From: Zunongwangia pacifica
Lineage (GTDB): Bacteria; Bacteroidota; Bacteroidia; Flavobacteriales; Flavobacteriaceae
Direction of reading: 5' to 3'
Length of the DNA stretch: 64,000 bases
Assembly (NCBI RefSeq): GCF_023499215.1
Contig: NZ_JAKHSK010000026.1
Location: 1 to 64,000, forward strand
Below are positions 9,237 to 17,933 of this stretch, piece after piece (positions within the stretch are counted from its first letter, which is position 1; every line of letters starts with the position of its first letter). Below the pieces are notes generated by a model, which was not told the origin of the DNA, searched no databases, and worked only from the letters and a program-made list of their open reading frames with translations. A program made the position numbers and the translations under genes.

Positions 9237-9809
9237 TTAACTTTTTGTGAAATTTCCTTCTAAGGTTTTTTTTCCGAAAATGGCATAATCTGTTGCGATT
9301 TGGCCATCTATCTTAAAACCTAACCAATCAAGTTCCAGGCCATTATTTGTAGCTTTAAGGCTTGCAATGGCATCTTCTTTAGAGAAATCTTCCCAGGGTA
9401 AATCTCTATTCTTATTTCTTGAAGAAGGACTTACATAAAAGGCATCGTAACCATTAACAGTTTTCTTAAACCTAACATTGATATACATACGATCGGGTTG
9501 AAGGCAAAACTCTGAATTTCCGGTAAGGCTTACTTCTATGCAGTAACAATTGCAGGCTTCATCTAATTCTCCCTGCTTAGTATATCTTCCTGAAATTTCA
9601 CCGGCACTGCTATTGGTTTTAGAAGTGTCTACAGATTCTTCAAGGTTGTCGATATTATCGTAGCGATTAATATCACTTTCTTTATCTGCTGCTGCTTCGT
9701 TACTTTCTACTGGAGCAATGTCATTAGGCTCAACTTCAGATTTGTCACTGTTGGTATTTTTACAGGAAAAAGCTATAAAAATGAATAGGAGTAAAATTGT
9801 TTTTTTCAT
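9237..9809 (-). CDS. Putative lipoprotein of unknown function
   Basis: The 190-residue protein has a clean lipobox (IAFSC, Cys16) and an acidic Ser/Asp/Asn-rich linker to about residue 70. A C-terminal domain of about 115 residues follows, with a CNCYC cluster (DEACNCYCIEVSL) and a further Cys (NSEFCLQPD). The Cys cluster suggests disulfides or metal binding. I do not recognise the family. It lies 7 nt upstream of msrA, so a link to envelope oxidative stress is possible but inferred from position only. Confidence 0.7.
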   Translation of the reverse strand: MKKTILLLFIFIAFSCKNTNSDKSEVEPNDIAPVESNEAAADKESDINRYDNIDNLEESVDTSKTNSSAGEISGRYTKQGELDEACNCYCIEVSLTGNSEFCLQPDRMYINVRFKKTVNGYDAFYVSPSSRNKNRDLPWEDFSKEDAIASLKATNNGLELDWLGFKIDGQIATDYAIFGKKTLEGNFTKS

Positions 9810-9920
9810 TATAAAGTAAGTGCTAGTTATAAAGTAAAGTTAGCTTTTTAAGCACTTAAAATTGTGAAATCCTTGTTAATCAATGTTATTACTGGGGTAT
9901 TGCTGATTTTTGGGTATAAA

Positions 9921-9959
9921 AAAACTGCTTAAAAATATCCAATATCTTTAAGCAGTTTT
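9921..9959 (-). terminator. Intrinsic terminator of the zinc-ribbon/Nif3 unit
   Basis: 13-bp perfect stem: aaaactgcttaaa at 9921-9933 and tttaagcagtttt at 9947-9959, with a T tract on the minus strand. Confidence 0.8.
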
Positions 9960-9986
9960 ATGAAATTTTGATCAGTTTCTAAGCGA

Positions 9987-10766
9987 TTACATGCTTTGGA
10001 AAAGTTGATCCATTTTTTCTTTTTCTTCTTTCGCTAAGTCTTCATCAACAAGGATACGACCACTGTGCTCATCGGTAATGATTTTCTTTCTACCGGCAAT
10101 TTCCATAATCACCTGTGGCGGAATGGTAAAGTAAGAACCTCCAGAAGCACCACGCTCTACCGGTACAATTGCCAATCCATTCTTTACATTACTACGAATA
10201 CGCTTATACGCCTTTACTAAACGCGCATCGATTTCTTCTTCGTACTGTTCAGATCGGTCAATAAGTGCCTGCTCTTCTTTTTCTGTTTCAGCAAGTATCG
10301 CATCAAGCTCACCTTTTTTGTGATCTAAATGCGCCTGGCGATCTTTTAAACGTTCTTTAGTTTGTTCGATCACCTGTTTCTTTTGCTCAATCTGAACTTT
10401 ATATTCTTTGATGTGTTTTTCAGCAAGTTCGATTTCCAATTCCTGATATTCAACTTCTTTTGTTAAGGCATTGAATTCTCGGTTGTTACGAACATTTTTT
10501 TGCTGCTCAGAATATTTTTTAATAGTGGTTTTAGACTCGTCGATAAGATTTTTCTTATTCTTGATATCGTTGTTAATCACTTCGATATCACCGTCTAATT
10601 TTTGTAAACGTTTATTCAATCCGGCTACTTCATCTTCTAAATCCTGTACCTCTAAAGGAAGTTCGCCTCTCACGTTTCGAATTTCATCAATTCTGGAATC
10701 TACCAACTGAAGATCGTATAAAGCTCTTAACTTCTCTTCTACAGTAAGATCATTTTTCTTTGCCAT
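9987..10766 (-). CDS. COG1579 coiled-coil protein whose C4 zinc ribbon has lost its cysteines
   Basis: The 259-residue protein is a long helical hairpin (about 10-185) rich in Lys/Glu heptads, followed by the conserved C-terminal block. In the family that block is a C4 zinc ribbon (C-x-x-C ... C-x-x-C-GRIL). Here the same positions read RGASGGSYFTIPPQ and ITDEHSGRILVD, with Ser or other residues in place of all four Cys. The protein can no longer bind zinc there, although the surrounding fold residues (IPPQ, GRIL) remain. It is encoded 2 nt after the Nif3-like gene, an arrangement kept in many Bacteroidota. The molecular role is unknown; nucleic-acid or chaperone-type functions have been suggested for the family. 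Confidence 0.88.
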   Translation of the reverse strand: MAKKNDLTVEEKLRALYDLQLVDSRIDEIRNVRGELPLEVQDLEDEVAGLNKRLQKLDGDIEVINNDIKNKKNLIDESKTTIKKYSEQQKNVRNNREFNALTKEVEYQELEIELAEKHIKEYKVQIEQKKQVIEQTKERLKDRQAHLDHKKGELDAILAETEKEEQALIDRSEQYEEEIDARLVKAYKRIRSNVKNGLAIVPVERGASGGSYFTIPPQVIMEIAGRKKIITDEHSGRILVDEDLAKEEKEKMDQLFQSM

Positions 10767-10768
10767 AC

Positions 10769-11863
10769 TTAAATATACTTGATAGGATTGCTATTTGTCT
10801 CTGCTAAAATAAGTGCAAAATTACTAAATTTTTTCGTTAAAAAAGAATATAGTAAATTTTTTGTAAATTGTTCGCTTTCATAGTGTCCAATATCTGCTAA
10901 CACTATATTTTTCTCGGCTTTATAGAAGTCGTGATATTTTAAATCTGCCGTGATGTACACATCTGCTCCGGCTCTTTTTGCATTTTCGATGGCAAAAGCG
11001 CCACTTCCACCCAAAACGGCCACCTTTTTAATCGGTTTTTCTAATAATTCTGAATGGCGTATACAGCCAGTTTTAAAAGTCGATTTTATCGCTTTTAGAA
11101 AGGCTTTTTCTTCCTGCGGTTCTTCCAGCTCGCCAATCATTCCCATCCCAAGATGCTGATTACTATTTTCCAGGCTGGTAATCTCGTAAGCAACTTCTTC
11201 GTAAGGGTGCGAGGTAAATAGGGCATTTAAAATTTTACCTTCTAAATGAGAGGGGAACGTAATCCCAATTTGGGTTTCTTCTTCATAATGAAGATTTCCG
11301 CGTTCTCCAATTACAGGATTAGAGGATTCGTTTCCTTTAAAACTTCCCTGCCCATTTACATTAAAACTACAGTGATCATAGTTTCCAATACTTCCGCCGC
11401 CTGCATCAAAGATTGCTTTTCGAACTTTTTCAGCATCATTCTTGGGTACAAAAGTGAGTAGCTTTTTGATACTTTTTTTCTTCGGAATTAATATTTGCCG
11501 GTTTATGAGTCCGATTTTTTCGCAAATCATATCATTAACTCCTTTATACTGGTTGTCTAATGCAGTATGAATAGCGTAAATAGCGATGTCATTTTTTATC
11601 GCTTTTAAAACCACACGTTCCACATAATTTTTTCCCGTAATTTTCTTAAGTCCGGAAAATATAATGGGATGGAAGCTTACAATAAGATTACAATTCTTTG
11701 CGATAGCCTCGTCTACGGTTGCTTCAAGCGTATCTAAGGTGATAAGCGCTCCGGTAACTGTGGTATTTTTGCCACCAACCAAAAGTCCCACATTATCAAA
11801 GTCTTCCGCATAATTTAATGGAGCAAATTCCTCAATTTCTTTTATGATATCCTGAATAATCAT
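10769..11863 (-). CDS. Nif3-like dinuclear metal-centre protein
   Basis: The 364-residue protein belongs to the NIF3/YbgI/YqfO family. It has the N-terminal half (NYAEDFDNVGLLVG, IVSFHPIIF) and C-terminal half (GGSGAFAIENAKRAGADVYITADLKYHDF) that together hold a dinuclear metal site. Between them is the extra PII/CutA-like domain (about 130-235) found in the long YqfO-type members. The annotation sometimes given as GTP cyclohydrolase I type 2 is not supported biochemically. It forms an operon with the downstream COG1579 protein. Confidence 0.9.
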   Translation of the reverse strand: MIIQDIIKEIEEFAPLNYAEDFDNVGLLVGGKNTTVTGALITLDTLEATVDEAIAKNCNLIVSFHPIIFSGLKKITGKNYVERVVLKAIKNDIAIYAIHTALDNQYKGVNDMICEKIGLINRQILIPKKKSIKKLLTFVPKNDAEKVRKAIFDAGGGSIGNYDHCSFNVNGQGSFKGNESSNPVIGERGNLHYEEETQIGITFPSHLEGKILNALFTSHPYEEVAYEITSLENSNQHLGMGMIGELEEPQEEKAFLKAIKSTFKTGCIRHSELLEKPIKKVAVLGGSGAFAIENAKRAGADVYITADLKYHDFYKAEKNIVLADIGHYESEQFTKNLLYSFLTKKFSNFALILAETNSNPIKYI

Positions 11864-12054
11864 ATTTTTAAATTTTAAATGCCTTAATACAGGTTTTTTG
11901 CTAATTCTATAAAAATTTAGGTTGTTGTTAAAAACAATGTATTATTGGTGAAATTAGCGGTTGCTATTTAATGGACTTTCTCGATGTAAAAGCTGTTTTT
12001 AATAGTGAAACCTAAAAATTAGATGTCAAAGATAGATATTATAGCCTGCCTTAT

Positions 12055-13056
12055 ATGAATTTACTACGAAAATTCCTTTTGCCTTTTGCCTTTCTCTATG
12101 GTATAATTGTATGGTTTAGAAATAAATTTTTTGATGCAGGCATTTTAAAAAGTACCAGTTATAACTTCCCGGTGATCTGCGTAGGAAATATTAGCACCGG
12201 CGGTACTGGGAAATCACCAATGATCGAATATTTACTGCGGAAATTAGACTACAAAAACATGGCTGTTTTAAGTAGGGGCTATAAGCGATCTACTGATGGT
12301 TTTTTATTGCTTAAAGGGGATGAAAAAGCTATTGAGACAGGGGATGAGCCTTTACAATTCAAGAATAAATTTCCAGCGGTAATGGTTGCTGTAGATGCCG
12401 ATCGTAGAAATGGTATCGCTGAATTGCGAAAAAAACATGCAAAAATTGTTCTTTTAGACGACGCCTTTCAGCATCGAAAAGTAAAAGCGGGTTTTAATAT
12501 TTTGCTTACCGCTTATGGCGATCTTTATGCTAACGATTTTTTATTGCCTACGGGGAATCTTCGTGAAACCTATTCGGGTGCCGATAGGGCGCAAGTCATT
12601 ATCGTTACTAAATGTCCCCCAAATATTCCCCTTAAAGAGAGAGAACATATAAGATTTAAGCTTCAGATTAAACAATATCAGAATTTGTTTTTTTCGACCA
12701 TTCAATATGCTGAAACCATTTCAGATGGTACAACACAATATTATTTTAGTGATTTGTGTGATAACTGCACGGTGGTAACGGGGATCGCTAAGCCGGCCCC
12801 TTTTATTCAGCATTTAGAAAAACAAAATATACAATTTGAGCATCAAAAATTTCCAGATCATCACAATTTTACAGAAACAGAAATAAACCTATTGAATACT
12901 AAAGCATGCATTCTTACGACCGAGAAAGATTTTATGCGGCTAAAAGATAAAATTACGGTTCCGCTTTATTATCTGCCTATAGAAACGTCTTTTGTAGAAA
13001 ATGAAGCATATTTTTTAAGCAGGATAAATAAGTTTATAACTGAATTTAAGCAGTAG
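12055..13056 (+). CDS. lpxK: Tetraacyldisaccharide 4'-kinase
   Basis: LpxK phosphorylates the 4' position of the lipid A precursor at the inner membrane to form lipid IVA. The 333-residue protein has an N-terminal membrane anchor (about 3-22), the P-loop GNISTGGTGKSPMIEYL near 43-60, and the conserved VLSRGYKR and LDDAFQHRKV motifs. Length is normal. It stands alone and convergent with the hybrid kinase. It indicates a lipid A-containing outer membrane. Confidence 0.95.
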   Translation: MNLLRKFLLPFAFLYGIIVWFRNKFFDAGILKSTSYNFPVICVGNISTGGTGKSPMIEYLLRKLDYKNMAVLSRGYKRSTDGFLLLKGDEKAIETGDEPLQFKNKFPAVMVAVDADRRNGIAELRKKHAKIVLLDDAFQHRKVKAGFNILLTAYGDLYANDFLLPTGNLRETYSGADRAQVIIVTKCPPNIPLKEREHIRFKLQIKQYQNLFFSTIQYAETISDGTTQYYFSDLCDNCTVVTGIAKPAPFIQHLEKQNIQFEHQKFPDHHNFTETEINLLNTKACILTTEKDFMRLKDKITVPLYYLPIETSFVENEAYFLSRINKFITEFKQ

Positions 13057-13128
13057 GACCAAATAAAAGTCGAGAAACTTTTAGAGATCTTATGTGCCCC
13101 AACCTAAAGGATAGCTGTAGGTCTGGCT

Positions 13129-15360
13129 TTATGCTTGGGGCTCCTGTTTTGCTAAATACTTGTTGATCTTTGCAAAGAATTCCTCGGTTTTATAGGGTTT
13201 AGGGATAATATCATTAAATCCATTAAGATAAAATTCATCCAGATTTTCATCTAAGGTTACCGCAGTTAAGGCAATAATCGGTATCTCTTTATTGAATTTT
13301 CTAATCTCTTTTGTGGCTTCGATACCACTAATGCCAGGCATGTGAATATCCATTAAGATCAGGTTAAAATCTCCTTCTTTTACCATTTCGATCGCGGTAG
13401 TACCATTATCGGCCACTTTACAAATTGCTTTATGTTTCTCAATAATTTTTTTAGTGATCATTTGGTTAATCTTATTGTCTTCTACCACCAAAATCTCTTT
13501 ACCTTCTAAATAATCCTCTTTTTCAGCAGGTAATTCTTCTTTTTGTTCTTTTGCAAATGTAGCAGGCTCTATAACCAAGAATTTTAAATCGAAAGAGAAT
13601 TTAGAGCCTTTGCCTAAATCACTTTCCAGCGTGATTTCGCTTTCCATTAAACTCAGCAGGTTTTTAACAATAGAAAGTCCTAGGCCGGTGCCACCAAACT
13701 TGCGATTAATTTGTGTAGAGCCCTGGGTGAAATTCTCAAAAATCTCCTTTTGTTTTTCTTTTGAAATTCCTTCGCCATTATCTTCAATTTCAAAATGAAG
13801 AAGCACTTCGTCTTCTACTTGTTTTAACAGCCCAACTTTTATCCAGATATCTCCGTCTTCAGTGAATTTGATAGAGTTTCCGATGAGATTGATTAAAATT
13901 TGCGATAGTTTTAGCGGATCTCCCTTTAATTTCTTCGGAATTGTTTTTTCGAAATTGAAATGTATTTTAATATTCTTATCGTCGGCAGAATTTTTAAGGG
14001 CTACCAGGACATCTGAAATTCTTTTCTTCAGATCGAAGGAAGAATTTATAATTTCAACTTTATTGGCTTCAAGTTTATTAAGGTCTAAAATATTATTGAT
14101 TAAACTCAATAAATATTCCCCTGAGAATTTTAAAGAATTAAGATGCTCTTTTTGATTAGGAGTGGGGTTCTCTTCTAATAATAAATGCGTTAATCCTGTA
14201 ACGGCGTAAAGCGGAGTTCTAAGCTCGTGCGTTATGGTGCTTAAAAACTGAGCTTTAGCGGTGGTAGCTCTTTCAGCATTTTCTTTAGCCAAAGTAAGTT
14301 CACGGTTTTTCTTTTGTAGTAATCCGTTGGCCCTAGCTCTAAGATTATTGTTTTTATATAACGATAGAGTTAGTAAAGATAGAATAGTGATTAGGGCTAC
14401 ACTCAAAATAGTAGTAAGCTTATTTACTTTTAAAGAACGTTCGTTTTCTTCTTTTTGGGCAGAGAGTTCCTGTATCTCACTTCGGAGCGCATCAAGGCCA
14501 TATTTGCCATAATGATCTTCTGCTAATACTTCTTTGTTAATATCAAAGATCTTGTCTCTCTCCTTATTCGAAAGTTTTAAATATTGCAGGGATTCAGTAC
14601 TATTGCCTTTAGATTCGTAGATCTGGCTAAGAATTTCGTAGCAGCTCATGGTCATACCATTAAACTGGTTTTGCTTAGAGATGGTTAAAGAAGCATTTGC
14701 ATACTTAATGGCCTCATCAGGATTTTTCCTTAAAAGTTCTGTTTTGGCTAAATAATAATTGAGCCGGGCGCATTCGTAAGGATTGGCAATGGAATCTAAA
14801 TTCTTCTGGGATTCTTTTAAATAAAGAAAGGCTTTATCGGGTTGCTCTTCTAGATTTAAGGATAAAATAGCGCGTTGCAGGTTTAAGAGCGCAAGGTAAT
14901 CGGGTATGTTTTTCTCTTTAGATTTTTTATAATGACTCTCGGATAGATTTAAATAATCCATGGCACGCTGCCGTTCTTGTTGAGAAATAAGGATTTTAGA
15001 GAAACTAAGATAACTGTAAGCAAGACCTGTCTCATCCTTAATTTCCCTTTGGATGGCGATAGCTCTATTTAGTGAGGTTGTAGCATCACTATAGTTGTGA
15101 CGAATGTAATCGAGCTTGGAGGATATGCTGCTAGCTAAAGCAATATACCTCTTATGATTACTATCCTTAGCTAATTCTAATGATCGGTTAAGTTCATTTT
15201 TGGCTTTGTCGAATTCATATCTATTTATAGAAAGTTCTGCACTCGTTAATAGACTATCAATTTGACGGGTAATTTCTTCTCTGTTCTTATTTTGGGCACT
15301 AGATGAAAAAATTAAAAAGCATGAAAAAAGCAGGAAAAACGTAAGCTTTAACTTATTCAT
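13129..15360 (-). CDS. Hybrid sensor histidine kinase with periplasmic TPR domain
   Basis: The 743-residue protein has a signal peptide (1-22), a TPR-rich extracytoplasmic region (about 30-290) and one membrane segment (about 314-335). A short coiled coil follows, then HisKA with phospho-acceptor His378 (STITHELRTP), HATPase_c (N box NLIGNSIKF near 491; G boxes DNGEGIS and GGTGLGLS) and a fused receiver domain with Asp671 (LMDIHMP) and conserved Lys721. The architecture is a membrane-bound hybrid kinase with an internal receiver and no DNA-binding output, so it needs a partner Hpt or regulator encoded elsewhere. The signal sensed is unknown. It lies alone upstream of the convergent lpxK. Confidence 0.9.
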   Translation of the reverse strand: MNKLKLTFFLLFSCFLIFSSSAQNKNREEITRQIDSLLTSAELSINRYEFDKAKNELNRSLELAKDSNHKRYIALASSISSKLDYIRHNYSDATTSLNRAIAIQREIKDETGLAYSYLSFSKILISQQERQRAMDYLNLSESHYKKSKEKNIPDYLALLNLQRAILSLNLEEQPDKAFLYLKESQKNLDSIANPYECARLNYYLAKTELLRKNPDEAIKYANASLTISKQNQFNGMTMSCYEILSQIYESKGNSTESLQYLKLSNKERDKIFDINKEVLAEDHYGKYGLDALRSEIQELSAQKEENERSLKVNKLTTILSVALITILSLLTLSLYKNNNLRARANGLLQKKNRELTLAKENAERATTAKAQFLSTITHELRTPLYAVTGLTHLLLEENPTPNQKEHLNSLKFSGEYLLSLINNILDLNKLEANKVEIINSSFDLKKRISDVLVALKNSADDKNIKIHFNFEKTIPKKLKGDPLKLSQILINLIGNSIKFTEDGDIWIKVGLLKQVEDEVLLHFEIEDNGEGISKEKQKEIFENFTQGSTQINRKFGGTGLGLSIVKNLLSLMESEITLESDLGKGSKFSFDLKFLVIEPATFAKEQKEELPAEKEDYLEGKEILVVEDNKINQMITKKIIEKHKAICKVADNGTTAIEMVKEGDFNLILMDIHMPGISGIEATKEIRKFNKEIPIIALTAVTLDENLDEFYLNGFNDIIPKPYKTEEFFAKINKYLAKQEPQA

Positions 15361-15403
15361 TTTACAGCTAAACGGCTTAAAATTGGAACTAAAGATACTT
15401 AAA

Positions 15404-16405
15404 TTAATAGAAAGTTGAAATTAAATCTATTAATCTGCTGGAATACCCAATTTCATTATCGTACCAGCCAATAAGCTTGATTAATTTACCACCAATTACC
15501 GAGGTCATTTCAGCATCAAAAATGCAGGAATTGGTGTTTCCAGAGATGTCCTTTGATACAATGGGATCTTCGGTATAACTTAAGATTCCTTTTAAATTTG
15601 TTTCAGCCGCTGTTTTGAAAATTGTATTAACTTCAGTTATGGAAGTTGGTTTAGAAACATTAATGGTCATATCGGTTAAGGAACCGTTGGGAACGGGTAC
15701 TCGTATACCACAACCGCCAATAACGGCACTTAGATCTGGGAATATACCGGTTAATGCCTTCGCGGCACCGGTAGTTGTAGGAATGATAGACTGAGTTGCA
15801 GCACGGCTGCGCCTTAAATCGCGATGTGGCTGGTCATGTAAACTTTGATCTGAAGTAAATGAATGTACTGTGGTGATGTAAGCCTGTTCTACCTTAAAGT
15901 TATCATGAATCAGCTTTAGCATAGGAGCAGCATTATTCGTAGTACAGGATGCATTTGAAATAATGTCTTCACTGCCGTCCAAAATATGGTCATTAACACC
16001 AAGAACTACCATTTTAATGCTTTCGTCTTGTGGCGGAACAGATAAAATAATCTTTCTTACACTTCCGCCTAAATGATTTTGAAGTTCTGGCCGGGTCTTG
16101 AATTTTCCGGTAGCTTCAACCACTACATCTGCTTTAGTGGAATTCCAATCGATTTTAGAAGGGTGGTTTTGGTTAAAAACCGTGGTCTTTTTTCCGTTAA
16201 CTACGAGCTTGTTTTCTTCCGCAGAAATTTCAGCATTAAAGATTCCATGGATGCTATCGTATTTTAATAAATGGGCCAATGTTTTTGCATCAGCCAGGTC
16301 GTTGATAGCGACTACATTTATTTGAGGATGGTCAACAAGTAACCTGAACAAATTTCGACCAATGCGGCCAAAACCGTTTATTCCAAGATTAATGATTTTA
16401 GGCAT
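15404..16405 (-). CDS. gap: Glyceraldehyde-3-phosphate dehydrogenase
   Basis: The enzyme oxidises glyceraldehyde-3-phosphate in glycolysis. The 333-residue protein shows the NAD-binding start INGFGRIGRNLFR, the catalytic ASCTTN with the active Cys, the HSFTSDQSLHDQPHRDLRRSRAA loop, and WYDNEIGYS near the end. The AIND pocket after the second strand suggests NAD preference. Sequence such as the SLHDQPHRDLRRSR loop differs from the common GapA loop, so it may be one of two paralogues. It lies 4 nt after lipA, an unusual pairing that implies co-transcription. Confidence 0.93.
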   Translation of the reverse strand: MPKIINLGINGFGRIGRNLFRLLVDHPQINVVAINDLADAKTLAHLLKYDSIHGIFNAEISAEENKLVVNGKKTTVFNQNHPSKIDWNSTKADVVVEATGKFKTRPELQNHLGGSVRKIILSVPPQDESIKMVVLGVNDHILDGSEDIISNASCTTNNAAPMLKLIHDNFKVEQAYITTVHSFTSDQSLHDQPHRDLRRSRAATQSIIPTTTGAAKALTGIFPDLSAVIGGCGIRVPVPNGSLTDMTINVSKPTSITEVNTIFKTAAETNLKGILSYTEDPIVSKDISGNTNSCIFDAEMTSVIGGKLIKLIGWYDNEIGYSSRLIDLISTFY

Positions 16406-16409
16406 TTTC

Positions 16410-17288
16410 TTAGTTAATGTGCTTTTGCGCTTTGTAAGAAGATCTTACCAGTGCACTACTTTCTACATGTCTAAATCCAAGATCTAAACCAATAGCTTCG
16501 TACTTTTTAAATTGATCTGGTGTGATAAATTGCTTAACCGGTAAGTGGCGTTTACTTGGTTGTAAATACTGTCCAATAGTTACCACGTCTACGTTAGCTT
16601 CTTTAAGATCATGAAGGGTTTGGATCACTTCTTCTTCTGTCTCACCAAGACCAAGCATAATTCCCGATTTTGTACGGTTTATGCCTTGCTCTTTTAAATA
16701 ACGTAAAACTTCTAAAGAGCGATCATATTTTGCCTGGATTCTAACTTCGCGGGTTAATCTACGAACAGTTTCCATATTGTGAGAAACAACTTCAGGAGCT
16801 ACTTCTACGATACGATCTATATTTCTGGTATTTCCCTGGAAATCCGGGATAAGTGTTTCCAGCGTAGTTTCAGGGTTCATTCGGCGAATCGCTTTTACCG
16901 TCTCGGCCCAAATGATCGATCCCATATCTTTTAAGTCATCACGGTCTACACTTGTTACCACCGCATGCTTAATTTTCATTAATTTAATAGAGCGTGCTAC
17001 TTTTTCGGGCTCGTCCCAATCTACGGTTTCCGGTCTGCCGGTTTTTACACCACAAAAACCACATGAACGGGTACAAATATTGCCCAAAATCATAAAAGTT
17101 GCGGTTCCTTCACTCCAGCATTCCCCCATATTTGGGCAACTCCCCGAGGTACAGATCGTGTGTAGATCGTATTTATCTACAAGACTACGTAATTCGGTAT
17201 ATTTTTTACCTGTAGGAAGCTTAACTCTAAGCCATTTTGGTTTTCCTTTAGGTGTTGTTTTTGTGGGTGTAAGTGTCTCTGTACTCAT
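16410..17288 (-). CDS. lipA: Lipoyl synthase
   Basis: This radical-SAM enzyme inserts two sulfurs into octanoyl groups on 2-oxoacid dehydrogenases and the glycine cleavage system. The 292-residue protein has both clusters: the auxiliary [12 protein letters not shown] motif (about 46-57) and the radical-SAM CTRSCGFC motif (about 72-79). The C-terminal RSSYKA Ser ligand is also present. The start at ATG 17288 gives the usual length. A perfect inverted repeat and a TATCTTTG box lie just upstream. Confidence 0.96.
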   Translation of the reverse strand: MSTETLTPTKTTPKGKPKWLRVKLPTGKKYTELRSLVDKYDLHTICTSGSCPNMGECWSEGTATFMILGNICTRSCGFCGVKTGRPETVDWDEPEKVARSIKLMKIKHAVVTSVDRDDLKDMGSIIWAETVKAIRRMNPETTLETLIPDFQGNTRNIDRIVEVAPEVVSHNMETVRRLTREVRIQAKYDRSLEVLRYLKEQGINRTKSGIMLGLGETEEEVIQTLHDLKEANVDVVTIGQYLQPSKRHLPVKQFITPDQFKKYEAIGLDLGFRHVESSALVRSSYKAQKHIN

Positions 17289-17305
17289 AGCAAAAATCTC
17301 TTGTT

Positions 17306-17342
17306 CAAAGATACAATATTATGTCTAATTGCATAATTAGAC
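17306..17342 (-). promoter_or_regulatory. Candidate promoter and operator upstream of lipA
   Basis: On the minus strand TATCTTTG (17306-17313) matches the Bacteroidota -7 consensus, 18 bases before the lipA ATG. Ten bases further upstream is a perfect 8-bp inverted repeat, gtctaatt-gcat-aattagac (17323-17342), which falls between where -33 and -7 would sit. That position suits a repressor site. No good -33 element was seen. Confidence 0.4.
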
Positions 17343-17363
17343 GCAAGTAGTTTAAAAACTTAA

Positions 17364-17933
17364 CTAGCTTTTACGATCTTCGATAATTTCTGAAAGTAAT
17401 TTTTTGGCTCTTAGTAATTTAACCTTCACATTATTCATAGGTTCTCCCAAAGATTCTGAAATTTCTTTATAAGATTTTTCCTGAAAAAACCGAAGATTTA
17501 AAACTTCCTGATAATGCGGTTTTAATTTTTTGATATCCTGAAGGAGTTGCGCCAGGTTCTGTTCGGTAATTAGTTTGTCTTCGATTGAGGGGGTTTCGTC
17601 TACAATCGTATTTACTTTATCAGTCGATTCAGAGATGGTATTTATACGTAACTGGCTATTTTTCTTACGGAGGATGTCTACATGAATATTTTTAGAAATC
17701 GCGATAAGCCAGGTGCTAAAGGAATAGTTTTCATCAAAAGTCTCTAATCTTTTAAAAGCTTTAGAGAAGGTTTGGATCGTAATATCTTCAGCTTCGTATT
17801 CATTCTGCGTTTTTTTTAGCTGAAATCCATATACATCGTTCCAAAATTGATCAAGCAAATAATTGAAGGCCGACTGACTTCCTTTTTTTGCCTCTTGGAT
17901 TTTTTGTAATAATAACTCTTGATTTATTTCCAA
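17364..17933 (-). CDS. RNA polymerase sigma factor, ECF type
   Basis: The sigma-70 family protein has region 2 (FNYLLDQFWNDVYGFQLKKT ... EDITIQTFSKAFKRL) and region 4 (YQEVLNLRFFQEKSYKEISESLGEPMNNVKVKLLRAKKLL). I place the start at TTG 17933 (189 residues, LEINQELLLQKI). The frame is open further up to an ATG at 18017, but that stretch lies inside the glycosyltransferase gene and is not sigma-like. The start overlaps the glycosyltransferase stop by 10 nt, implying coupling. No anti-sigma factor gene adjoins it. Confidence 0.88.
   Translation of the reverse strand: MEINQELLLQKIQEAKKGSQSAFNYLLDQFWNDVYGFQLKKTQNEYEAEDITIQTFSKAFKRLETFDENYSFSTWLIAISKNIHVDILRKKNSQLRINTISESTDKVNTIVDETPSIEDKLITEQNLAQLLQDIKKLKPHYQEVLNLRFFQEKSYKEISESLGEPMNNVKVKLLRAKKLLSEIIEDRKS

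Noticed and set aside
13096-13141. gccccaa ... ttggggc hairpin between lpxK and the hybrid kinase
   Set aside because: Short stem, long loop, no T tract, and one arm lies in the kinase coding end; not supported as a terminator.
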